Assembly (NCBI GenBank): GCA_009746045.1
Contig: RPFO01000542.1
Location: 828,944 to 891,443, forward strand
DNA length: 62,500 nucleotides
Origin: Mesostigma viride
Lineage: Eukaryota; Streptophyta; Mesostigmatophyceae; Mesostigmatales; Mesostigmataceae
Reading direction: 5' to 3'
Below are positions 9,668 to 16,845 of the stretch, piece after piece. The position numbers and the translations under genes are program-made. Each line of letters opens with the position of its first letter. Positions within the stretch are counted from its first letter, which is position 1. Below the pieces are notes generated by a model that worked only from the letters and a program-made list of their open reading frames with translations, had not been told where the DNA came from and searched no databases.

Positions 9668-9680
9668 AATCTTTGAGATA
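9666..9680 (+). promoter_or_regulatory. AAAATCTTTGAGATA promoter-like motif
   Basis: This motif lies 16 bp before the zinc-finger gene start (9696). Near-identical copies occur at 12935-12947 (AAAATCTCTGATA) and 16004-16016. It is a candidate viral promoter element. Confidence 0.4.
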
Positions 9681-9695
9681 TGTCAAGGACACACC

Positions 9696-10268
9696 ATGCC
9701 GCGAAAGACATCGAAACGATCAGCTAAGAAACCGTCCAAAGCCCCGCGCAAGCCCCGAGCGCCTCCGAAGAAGGCCGCGACGACCGCGCTGACGAACTCG
9801 ATTGTCATCCACTCGCCCCACGTTACCCGTCCCGCGAAAAGGGGAAAGGTCGCCGAAGTCCGTGGGTTTAAGGACGCGATGTTGTTGGCGGCTCTCGCGT
9901 CGAACTCTCGCCCTGTAGTCTACCCACCATTGTCCGCCTACGACCAACCGGCCTCCGTTCCGGCTCCAGAACCGGCTGCTGCCATCGGCGCAGGGTCTGA
10001 CGAACCTCTACGCGTAGAGATCGTGGGATCCGCGCCTCCGCCAGCTGCTAGAGACCCCGTTGCTAGGACGCCGCCTCGTCCCAGAGTGCGAGTCGCCAAC
10101 GTGACCGATAGAGTCAATTGCACGGTCCCGGGCTGCAAAAATACGTTTGTCGATAGTCGGCGGTTGGATACTCACCTACGAGACAAACATCACGTGACTG
10201 AAGGTGTACCTGTTGGCGATAAAGGGGCCGGTCCGAGCTCGCGGATAAATTTTCTAAACAGATCATAA
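9696..10268 (+). CDS. Basic protein with C2H2 zinc finger, PLV
   Basis: The gene encodes 190 residues. The first 30 are extremely basic (Lys/Arg/Pro/Ser, like histone tails or viral core proteins), the middle is Pro/Ala-rich and disordered, and residues about 140-166 form one C2H2 finger (CTVPGCKNTF...LDTHLRDKHH; C-x4-C-x12-H-x4-H). This suggests a nucleic-acid-binding core or regulatory protein. It is the first gene of the group that leads into the capsid genes, and a promoter-like motif lies directly upstream. No specific family was recognised. Confidence 0.6.
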   Translation: MPRKTSKRSAKKPSKAPRKPRAPPKKAATTALTNSIVIHSPHVTRPAKRGKVAEVRGFKDAMLLAALASNSRPVVYPPLSAYDQPASVPAPEPAAAIGAGSDEPLRVEIVGSAPPPAARDPVARTPPRPRVRVANVTDRVNCTVPGCKNTFVDSRRLDTHLRDKHHVTEGVPVGDKGAGPSSRINFLNRS

Positions 10269-10284
10269 AACGATTTCGGTGCGA

Positions 10285-10587
10285 ATGGAACTCTCGGATG
10301 CTGAGATGCTCCAGGTAGCCCAGTGGATGATCCTGTACCCCGACGTTCCTCGCGAATTTCTAGAATCGGCGATGTTCTATTGCAGGAATAAGCCGCTGAC
10401 CGGGAAGGAAAGGCGACAGCTTAAACGTAGCGCGCGAGGTCTCGCTGGTGGCGAGGGAAAGGTTGTGGTCCACGGCAGGAACGAGATTAAATCGGAACTC
10501 ATTGTAACAGAGAATGAGGGATCACGTACAGGAGTGCCGGACGCTGACCCTAAGGACCGAGAACAGGACAAGGGGCAGTCTTCATGA
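10285..10587 (+). CDS. Small conserved-looking protein upstream of penton, unknown
   Basis: This frame encodes about 100 residues from ATG 10285 (a GTG lies two codons upstream). The N-terminal half looks folded and helical (LSDAEMLQVAQWMILYPDVPREFLESAMFYC); the C-terminal half is basic, then acidic and disordered. It overlaps the next gene by 74 bp in another frame. No family recognised; reality is supported by position between two structural genes and the absence of a long gap. Confidence 0.45.
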   Translation: MELSDAEMLQVAQWMILYPDVPREFLESAMFYCRNKPLTGKERRQLKRSARGLAGGEGKVVVHGRNEIKSELIVTENEGSRTGVPDADPKDREQDKGQSS

Positions 10588-11371
10588 TCCTACATGGGAT
10601 ATCCCGGCCGGGTTGCTCGAAGATTACCACGACGTGGGATTGACACTTCTCACAATCCCATTCGAACAGACGCACATCAACCAAACCAACAGCTCATTCG
10701 AGGTGGTGATGCAGTCCGCCCACACTGTCTCGCTTCCACTTGGATCGTGGACGACGATCGAGAACAGACACAATATCGAGGCGGTCTTGCAGACAATCGA
10801 CAGTTCGTTCGCGGTCACGTACGACCGCGCGAACAGTCTGTACACTTTTGCGGCAAGTTCGCCGTTCCAGCTACGAGTCGGCGAGTCCGTCGGGCGTGTC
10901 CTGGGACTTGTCCCGGGCGTTCACGCGTCCAACGACCAACACGTAATAGTGAGCAATCGACCGGCTACGAACGGACGCCTGAGGGCCGTCTACGTGTACG
11001 CCGACATCGTGCGGGGGAATGTCGTGTCCGCGACTCATGGGGCTGTCTACGGGGGTTTGTTGGCGTGTTGCCCGAACCTTAGCAAGTTCCTAGAACCGAT
11101 CGTGTGGCAGGCGCAGACTCCGCTCTGGCAGCATATGAGGGACTCACCGCGCGGGATCAGTCTCCGCCTGCTGGACGAGGACGACGTGCCGGTCCAGTTG
11201 TATAGTGACTGGGTCGTCCAGCTCAGTTTCCGGATATCGCCACAGAAGGCGATGGGCGTGGAGTCGCGAAAGATCGCGAGCGTCCTGCGGTACATTGCGC
11301 TTGGCGGGGAAGTCCTGCCGGCCAGAAAGATATCTCAGCGTTCTGTTATAAACGACGACGAGGACGAATGA
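10514..11371 (+). CDS. Minor capsid (penton-like) protein
   Basis: The gene encodes 285 residues. The segment LTIPFEQTHINQTNSSFEV starts a beta-rich fold, and the end has RLLDEDDVPVQLYSDWVVQLSFRI, a pattern seen near the C-terminus of penton proteins of PLVs and Polintons (single jelly roll at the five-fold vertices). Location two genes upstream of the major capsid gene and length (about 250-300 aa) fit. The first ATG (10514) overlaps the previous ORF; the region before about residue 28 may be poorly conserved. The last four bases, ATGA, overlap the start of the next gene, suggesting co-expression. Assignment rests on context and pattern; a structure-based search would settle it. Confidence 0.6.
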   Translation: MRDHVQECRTLTLRTENRTRGSLHDPTWDIPAGLLEDYHDVGLTLLTIPFEQTHINQTNSSFEVVMQSAHTVSLPLGSWTTIENRHNIEAVLQTIDSSFAVTYDRANSLYTFAASSPFQLRVGESVGRVLGLVPGVHASNDQHVIVSNRPATNGRLRAVYVYADIVRGNVVSATHGAVYGGLLACCPNLSKFLEPIVWQAQTPLWQHMRDSPRGISLRLLDEDDVPVQLYSDWVVQLSFRISPQKAMGVESRKIASVLRYIALGGEVLPARKISQRSVINDDEDE

Positions 11372-11652
11372 AGCTCGACTTTGGAAAGGTTGTCAACACC
11401 GTGCGAAAGATCGGACACGTAGCCGGAGACGCTATCCGGAAAGTGGGACATGGCGCGCGACTCGTGAAAGCGGCCGCTGGTGCTGCCGATTCGGCTCTCG
11501 GGCATGTCCCGAGCAAGTTGATCGAGGCGTCCCCGGTCCTCGGGACGGCTTACCGTGTCGCGAAAACAGGGTTGGACGCGTTGTCTTCCCTCGAACGTAA
11601 AGTAGACGCGCACAAGGCCGCGAATCCGCTTCTGGGCCAGTTCCTCCACTAG
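11368..11652 (+). CDS. Small basic amphipathic virion-type protein
   Basis: The gene encodes 94 residues and its ATG overlaps the penton stop (ATGA). The protein is Lys/Ala/Gly-rich with predicted amphipathic helices (VVNTVRKIGHVAGDAIRKV; LVKAAAGAADSALGHV). Small amphipathic proteins next to capsid genes, such as adenovirus pVI, act inside the capsid or disrupt membranes, but no homology can be claimed here. The tight overlap supports it being a real gene. Confidence 0.55.
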   Translation: MKLDFGKVVNTVRKIGHVAGDAIRKVGHGARLVKAAAGAADSALGHVPSKLIEASPVLGTAYRVAKTGLDALSSLERKVDAHKAANPLLGQFLH

Positions 11653-11658
11653 CCAGAA

Positions 11659-11666
11659 TATTATCT
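11659..11666 (+). promoter_or_regulatory. TATTATCT motif before the major capsid gene
   Basis: It lies 24 bp upstream of the ATG at 11691. TATTATCT occurs again at 14856-14863, AATTATCT at 15443-15450 and TTTTATCT (minus strand) at 6412-6419, each just upstream of a gene start. A late-type promoter is inferred. Confidence 0.45.
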
Positions 11667-11690
11667 AACTAACTGGTATACAACGCTCTC

Positions 11691-12935
11691 ATGGCTTCCG
11701 ACGGCAGTTGGTACAATCGCGCGATCCCGAAGTCGATGCAGTACCTCATTAAGACGCTCGGTCAGCACTCTACGTCCCGCGTGCAGCTCTCCACGCTATC
11801 CGCGAACTCCGGCATCAAGCAGGGGTCCGTGGTGGCTGTCCGGCTGCCTACCCACGGGTTTGCCGACCTTCACTCGTTCGCCATGTTCTTTCAAGCGACC
11901 CCGGCTGCGACGGCCGGGTTTTGCAAGTTCCCCCCGTACACGTCTTCGCTCATTAGGCGGCTCGAGGTGCTGGTTGGTGGACAATCTGTGGACTCGATCA
12001 ACGATTACGCCCAGCTCTTTAACACATTGTTGTCAGTCCATGGAGGACAGGGTTTTGTCAACTCTCAGGCGCCTGCCGGATGGTCTCTGAACGACCCGGC
12101 TAACGTGACACTTACAGCAAACACAGCACAAGAAGGTATTATTGACAATTGGCTCGGGTTCTTGTCTGGTGACCCTCGAATCATCGACCTCAGTCTCTTT
12201 CCACCGATCGAGATCCGGATCACGCTAATGGATGGCGCTGTGATGATCCCAGGAGCTGCTAATGCCGGTGCAGGTATTGCGGCCGGAACTGGTCTCGGGT
12301 TTCAGCTGGATAACATCCACTTCTCCATCGACACGTACAGGTTCCAGGAGGACGTCTCCCAAATCTTCGCGGCTCGGTTGGCTGAAGGTGGCACGTTGCC
12401 GTTCAAGTGGAAGACCTGGCAATCCACCAAACAGACGATTCCCGGAGACACCTACAGCATCAAGGCCACCCTATCGTCAGCATCCGCGTCAAAGTTGTTG
12501 GCCATCCAGGTAGCAGCAGCGGCCGATGTGTCAAACGCGCGATACAACACCATGTTCGCGCACACCGCCGACGCCCTCACCGGGTTCCAATTCGACATCA
12601 ACGGCAGCAATCAGACCCCGGCGTACAGGATGGGCATCACAGAGGCATGGGTGAACCTGGTTAGCGCCTTCAATGACCAGGGGAACAGTCTGTCATGCGC
12701 AAGATCGGCTATCGCTCCGGATACATGGTCCACTAAAGATTTTGTCATGGCGTGTCACCTGAACATGCCATGTGCCGGCGCTGAGTACCAGAGTGGCCTC
12801 GACCTGCGGGGTACTGCAGCGGTTGTGACTTTGCGCGTTGACACCGCGGGTGCGGATCATATCTCGTACATCTTCGTAGAAATGGAGTCTAAGATGGACG
12901 TCGGAGCCGGACGGCAGGCGGCAGTCTATCTGTAA
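11691..12935 (+). CDS. Major capsid protein, double jelly roll
   Basis: The gene encodes 414 residues. N-terminal MASDGSWYNRAIPKSMQYL is followed by a beta-rich block (VQLSTLSANSGIKQGSVVAVRLPTH...) and then SSLIRRLEVLVGGQSVDSINDYAQLFNTL, the helix-strand pattern found between strands of PLV and virophage-type double-jelly-roll capsid proteins. The second half (FQLDNIHFSIDTYRF... to the VTLRVDTAGADHISYIFVEME end) fits the second barrel. Trimers would build the hexagonal capsid facets. The frame is intact. With the packaging ATPase and penton it identifies this region as an endogenous PLV. Subfamily cannot be determined by eye. Confidence 0.8.
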   Translation: MASDGSWYNRAIPKSMQYLIKTLGQHSTSRVQLSTLSANSGIKQGSVVAVRLPTHGFADLHSFAMFFQATPAATAGFCKFPPYTSSLIRRLEVLVGGQSVDSINDYAQLFNTLLSVHGGQGFVNSQAPAGWSLNDPANVTLTANTAQEGIIDNWLGFLSGDPRIIDLSLFPPIEIRITLMDGAVMIPGAANAGAGIAAGTGLGFQLDNIHFSIDTYRFQEDVSQIFAARLAEGGTLPFKWKTWQSTKQTIPGDTYSIKATLSSASASKLLAIQVAAAADVSNARYNTMFAHTADALTGFQFDINGSNQTPAYRMGITEAWVNLVSAFNDQGNSLSCARSAIAPDTWSTKDFVMACHLNMPCAGAEYQSGLDLRGTAAVVTLRVDTAGADHISYIFVEMESKMDVGAGRQAAVYL

Positions 12936-12947
12936 AAATCTCTGATA
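12935..12947 (+). promoter_or_regulatory. AAAATCTCTGATA promoter-like motif
   Basis: It overlaps the end of the capsid gene by one base and lies 19 bp upstream of the 56-aa ORF start at 12966. It matches the motif at 9666-9680. Confidence 0.4.
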
Positions 12948-12965
12948 GTTACTGTAAAGCGCTCG

Positions 12966-13136
12966 ATGGAATATCTCAAAGATCCGCGATATACCGCGAA
13001 TCCGTTTAGTAGAGTCACTTTGATTTTCGACACACCGTCGATAGCTGATAAAGGCACGGCGATGGGGTTGCCAGGCAGGAAAGGACCGCTGATGGAGCCC
13101 AAGTTTCAGTATCCTTTGCCAGGTTCTAAAAAATAG
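12966..13136 (+). CDS. 56-aa ORF between capsid and fibre genes
   Basis: The ORF runs from ATG 12966 to TAG 13136 and encodes 56 residues beginning MEYLKDPRYTANPFSRVTLI and ending with a basic PLPGSKK tail. It fills the otherwise empty gap between the major capsid protein and the next gene, and a promoter-like motif stands 19 bp before it. No family recognised. It could be a small virion or scaffolding protein, or chance. Confidence 0.4.
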   Translation: MEYLKDPRYTANPFSRVTLIFDTPSIADKGTAMGLPGRKGPLMEPKFQYPLPGSKK

Positions 13137-13161
13137 TGTCATTGTGTAGTATGTCAGCAGC

Positions 13162-14841
13162 ATGTCTTTTGATTACGGTGTCTGTCCTGCTTTGATTAAT
13201 AAAAAGAAGCGCGTTGTCGCGCCTTCCATAACATTAACGACCACAACCGGAACATATCCTAGCGCGTCTCCAATTACAGTTACAGCGACGTTCAGCCAGC
13301 CGGTCACGGGGTTCGCCTTAGACGATATCGTCGTAGTCAACGGGGCCATTGCCAGCCTGACCGGCAGCGGGGCGTCGTACACATTCCAAGTGACGCCAAC
13401 GACCGCATATTCGCCGACTACAGTAGGCGTCGGAGCGGGGGCGGTGGTCAACTTGAAGGGTGCACGGAACAAAGCCTCGACTCCATTGGTCTTCACGTAC
13501 TCACCCCCTCCAACGGTGACCCTCGCGACGACCGCGGGCTCGACGCCATCCTCGACACCCGTGGACGTGACCGCCACGTTCAGCAGGTCCGTCACGGGGT
13601 TCGCGTTGGGCGATATCACGGTGACAAACGGGACAGCCGCCAACCTGACCGGCAGCGGGGCGTCGTACGCCTTCCAGGTGACGCCGACGACCGCTTACAC
13701 CGCCACGAGTGTCAATGTGGGCGCTGGAGTTGTCGCGGACGCTTCGATGGGAACCGCCAACGTGGCTTCCAACACACTGTCATTCACGTATTCCCCTCAG
13801 CCCACCGTCACGCTGTCGACATCCGCGGGGTCCACTTCCGCCTGGAGTTTCATATCCGCGACGGCGACTTTCAGTCGAGCAGTGACCGGTTTTGCATTGG
13901 GCGACATCACGGTGATAAACGGGACAGCTTCCAATTTGGTAGGCAGCGGGGCGTCGTACACGTTCAACGTGACGGCGACAACGGCCAATTCCGCCACGTC
14001 CTTCAGCATCGGCGCAGGGGCCGCGACAGACACAGTGTTCGGGACCGGCAACTCAGCTTTGAACTCGCTATCGTTCACGTTTACCCCATACAACCCCGCC
14101 ACCGACTCGGCCCTGTATGCGTGGTACGACCCAACGGACTCTTCGACGCTCTATAGCAACACCAATTTTACCACCCTCGCCACGACTTCGGTACGGGGTA
14201 TGAAGGACAAGAAGGGGACCCAGCACTTACTGTGCTTCACCACCAATGCGCCGACCATCGACGATACAAGCCTAAACTCTAAGCGGTCTCTTCAGTACAG
14301 TTACAGTTTGCGTAACGGGCTCCAGAGCGACGGTTTTTTTTGGGGTCGTCCGCAAAACACTATGATCGTCGTCGCAAAATCAAACACCCCGAGCGTTTAC
14401 CCTCGCGGGTCAGGTAGTAGCGTGAAAGGTCTTGTTGTCGGTGCTCAAAGTAATTACGGACTGGGCATCTGCAACAACTGCGACGATTACAAGTTTTATG
14501 CGCTTTTGGGTACGGACGGAGCCACTCAACCGATCTGCACGAATGCAGAGTTTTACGACGGCCGGGCGCACGTGATGGCAGTGTCGTGTGACCTAGGAAG
14601 CACGCCAAAAACGTCCATCACCAGATTTGATGGTAGAGATGGTGGGGCGTACACCGGTACGGCGGTACAGAATCCAGGAAGGATCTGTGTTGGCGCGGAT
14701 ATAGATTGGAGCACTCGTAACTGGGACGGATGGACCGGCGAGATCCTGATCTACAGCACCGCCAAGACCGCGGCCGAGCTCGAACAGATCCGAGGTTATC
14801 TAGTGCACAAATGGGGCACGCCTGCCGCCATACCAACGTAG
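13162..14841 (+). CDS. Fibre with three Ig-like repeats and lectin-like C-terminus
   Basis: The gene encodes 559 residues. After a 22-residue basic start come three tandem repeats of about 95 residues (about 23-116, 117-213, 214-310). Each has the pattern PVTGFALxDIxVxNGxAxxLxGSGASYxFxVTxTT, like bacterial-type Ig (Big) domains found in surface adhesins. Residues about 311-559 form a different beta-rich module with WYDPTDSSTLY near its start and DGWTGEILIYSTAKTAAELEQIRGYLVHKWG at its end, typical of concanavalin-A/LamG-like sandwiches. The architecture argues for a capsid spike or receptor-binding fibre. The repeats resemble each other at the DNA level, so recent duplication is likely. The frame is intact. 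Confidence 0.7.
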   Translation: MSFDYGVCPALINKKKRVVAPSITLTTTTGTYPSASPITVTATFSQPVTGFALDDIVVVNGAIASLTGSGASYTFQVTPTTAYSPTTVGVGAGAVVNLKGARNKASTPLVFTYSPPPTVTLATTAGSTPSSTPVDVTATFSRSVTGFALGDITVTNGTAANLTGSGASYAFQVTPTTAYTATSVNVGAGVVADASMGTANVASNTLSFTYSPQPTVTLSTSAGSTSAWSFISATATFSRAVTGFALGDITVINGTASNLVGSGASYTFNVTATTANSATSFSIGAGAATDTVFGTGNSALNSLSFTFTPYNPATDSALYAWYDPTDSSTLYSNTNFTTLATTSVRGMKDKKGTQHLLCFTTNAPTIDDTSLNSKRSLQYSYSLRNGLQSDGFFWGRPQNTMIVVAKSNTPSVYPRGSGSSVKGLVVGAQSNYGLGICNNCDDYKFYALLGTDGATQPICTNAEFYDGRAHVMAVSCDLGSTPKTSITRFDGRDGGAYTGTAVQNPGRICVGADIDWSTRNWDGWTGEILIYSTAKTAAELEQIRGYLVHKWGTPAAIPT

Positions 14842-14855
14842 ATAGCCGGTTGAAC

Positions 14856-14863
14856 TATTATCT
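14856..14863 (+). promoter_or_regulatory. TATTATCT motif
   Basis: It lies 7 bp before the ATG at 14871 and is the same 8-mer as at 11659-11666. Confidence 0.4.
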
Positions 14864-14870
14864 CCCGTAA

Positions 14871-15383
14871 ATGTATAACAAAGCCATGGACTATCCGTAT
14901 TTCTACCAAGTCATCTTAGACTCTGGGAAGGCACAAGAGTTCGACGAAACGACTATGCGGGCCGTGTTTGTCGTAAAGCCAGACGCTAGGGCTCCTGTAA
15001 TCGACGAGACCTGGCGTGGAGGAGCACACGCGGCTTATCTGGCCAATGTCGAAGGCGCGGGCAATTACAAGACTATCGGAATAGTTTCGCCGGATTTTAC
15101 GGGTGGGTCGCACAACGTAAACGACGAGGTGGCGTTAGTGTCTGACGAATGCTACGGAACTGAGGCGACATCCTACAACATGATAAACGATCACAGCTAT
15201 TTCAATCTCGAGAACCCATACCTGTTCCGAAACGGAGGGCGTTTGACTATGCGGATGGTTCATTTGGACCGCGGCTCGAGCGACGCTGACTACGAGTCGC
15301 CTGATGCCGCAGACAGCTTTCTTGTCGTCCTCCGATTCGAGAAAATCCGCGGATTTGACTCGTGTAAATGCCATCACAAGTAG
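14871..15383 (+). CDS. Unknown PLV protein, 170 aa
   Basis: The frame is intact, starting MYNKAMDYPYFYQVILDSGK. The sequence alternates short hydrophobic strands with polar turns (RAVFVVKPDARAPVIDETW; SFLVVLRFEKIRGF), suggesting a compact beta-rich fold, and ends with CKCHHK, a possible metal-binding tail. It lies in the late-gene direction after the fibre and behind a TATTATCT motif. No family recognised; a minor virion protein is possible. Confidence 0.55.
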   Translation: MYNKAMDYPYFYQVILDSGKAQEFDETTMRAVFVVKPDARAPVIDETWRGGAHAAYLANVEGAGNYKTIGIVSPDFTGGSHNVNDEVALVSDECYGTEATSYNMINDHSYFNLENPYLFRNGGRLTMRMVHLDRGSSDADYESPDAADSFLVVLRFEKIRGFDSCKCHHK

Positions 15384-15442
15384 ACAGGATTAACGCGTAA
15401 CGACTCAGTGTAAATGGTGCCTGTTATCGTATTTGATTAATA

Positions 15443-15450
15443 AATTATCT
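15443..15450 (+). promoter_or_regulatory. AATTATCT motif
   Basis: It lies 27 bp before the ATG at 15478 and shares the ATTATCT core with the other viral gene starts. Confidence 0.4.
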
Positions 15451-15477
15451 TACATGAATCTATAAAACGTTTCCAAC

Positions 15478-15855
15478 ATGTTCGTAACCATGAATGACAT
15501 CCTCAATTGCATCGAGGCCTGCAAACCGGGCAGTGGCGGGTACATCCAGAGCGGCACGCGGCGGTCCGTTAACGCCGCAGAAGTCGCGCGAGTTTCTTGC
15601 ACCGTCGCCGGAAAGCCCGATCCGTACGAGGATAATTACAATCTCGAATTAGACCAACTAGACGATCCACGCATCTTCTCGTCGGCTGCTGTGTGCGCCT
15701 TGGAAGACGACGCGACTCTGGACGAAATTATCAAGGCGTGCGAGGACTTGGTCGTTGTATCCATAATGGCCGGCTGCGTCACCGGCAGACAATCCATTTC
15801 CTCTTTGACGTTTGACCAAGTGAAGGAACGACTGCAGCTCCTGAGAGGCGATTGA
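15478..15855 (+). CDS. Unknown PLV protein, 125 aa
   Basis: The frame is intact (a second ATG lies four codons in). It contains several Cys residues (CIEACKPG; VSCTVAG; VCALEDD; KACEDL; GCVTG) and an acidic, helical C-terminal half. It is the last recognisable gene of the virus in this window. No family recognised. Confidence 0.5.
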   Translation: MFVTMNDILNCIEACKPGSGGYIQSGTRRSVNAAEVARVSCTVAGKPDPYEDNYNLELDQLDDPRIFSSAAVCALEDDATLDEIIKACEDLVVVSIMAGCVTGRQSISSLTFDQVKERLQLLRGD

Positions 15856-16295
15856 CACCCGCTCCTCTCCCGCGACGGCGCAGGAATCCGCAGGAACGCG
15901 CAGGCAATCGGGTGTGTGGTTTGGTGTGTGGCGTGGTTGGGGTGGTGGTTGATGGTTCTGTCAGAATAGGCAAAATTGCTCAGATAAGTATAGAACTACC
16001 TTTAAAATCTCTGAGCAATTTTGCCTATTCCACACACACCCTCGCACGCTGACGCGGTGTGGTTTTTGTGTGACCGGTGACGGATGCCAGCATTTCTAGG
16101 GCATCCTAAAGCCCCGCGACCCCTGAGCCAGGGTTGGCAGGGGTCGGGAAGGCGTGGCTGCACTGTGACAGATGTCAGTAGCAAACCAAAAACCCCAATA
16201 TTTTATCACTCAATTTATCACTCAACCATCATCACTCAAGAATGGCTCCCCGGTACCCCACACGGCCCCATCACTCAATGAGGGGCTATATATGT
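15856..16295. other. Right flank of the virus, no gene
   Basis: This stretch contains a GT-rich segment (15910-15960), the perfect hairpin described separately, GC-rich imperfect repeats (16080-16150) and four to five short copies of TCACTCAA at about 16206-16280. The viral right end probably lies somewhere here, but no terminal inverted repeat can be confirmed because the left end is outside the window. Confidence 0.4.
15964..16030. repeat. Perfect 21-bp inverted repeat (hairpin)
   Basis: The arms 15964-15984 and 16010-16030 are exact reverse complements, separated by a 25-base loop. The loop and right arm contain AAAATCTCTGAGC, the promoter-like motif. It lies about 110 bp after the last viral gene. 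It may mark a terminus, an origin or a transcript end. Confidence 0.6.
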
Positions 16296-16308
16296 ACATA
16301 TACGTAGG

Positions 16309-16832
16309 GGGGTGGCCGGCATCTGCTTATTGACGTTTCGGTGGCGCGGCCCTTGGCTCTTAGCCACGTGGCTGGGGCCTCCCTCACGGCAGGTTACACG
16401 GCGGACCGGGCGGAGCGGGCCAAGCTCCTGGCCTACGGCGACGTCGGGCACCATCGTGTGGTGCCCTTTGTCCTGGAGGAGTTTGGGGCCATGGGGCCCC
16501 TGACCTCCGCCTTCTTCAAGGAGTGTTGCCGGCTCCGGGAGGACCGGCTGGACCTGGAGGGCCAGCGGGCCCCATGGTCGGCGCGGACCTGGACGTCATA
16601 TTGGCGTCAGCGCTTGTCGGTGGCGCTGACTCGGGCCATGGCTGACATCATGCTCCGCCGTACGCGGGCTGATTTTGCGGTGCAGCAGGGCTATTAGGTT
16701 CCTCCCGTTAGGCGTTTCCATTGGTCTTATCGTAGTATAGAGCTTTGACATGGCTCTGTATATAGGTTTATAGCTGGGCGTTTGCTTTGGTTTGAGTGAT
16801 TTCACTCTGCTGTAAGTAATTATATTTTTAAT
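16309..16832 (+). mobile_element. 5'-truncated non-LTR retrotransposon with 13-bp TSD
   Basis: ACATATACGTAGG occurs at 16296-16308 and again at 16833-16845, flanking this insert. The insert contains an open frame to 16697 that reads LIDVSVARPLALSHVAG, then HRVVPFVLEEFGAMGPL and RQRLSVALTRAMADIML. This resembles the extreme C-terminal segment of retroelement polyproteins with a restriction-like endonuclease domain. A 3' untranslated stretch ends in T/A-rich sequence. The target duplication plus 5' truncation is typical of target-primed reverse transcription. The element class is a guess; the insertion itself is well supported. Confidence 0.65.
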
Positions 16833-16845
16833 ACATATACGTAGG

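Noticed and set aside
13162-14841. Bacterial contamination suggested by Ig-like repeats
   Set aside because: The gene sits inside a coherent viral gene block with the same promoter-like motifs; viral fibres often carry such domains.
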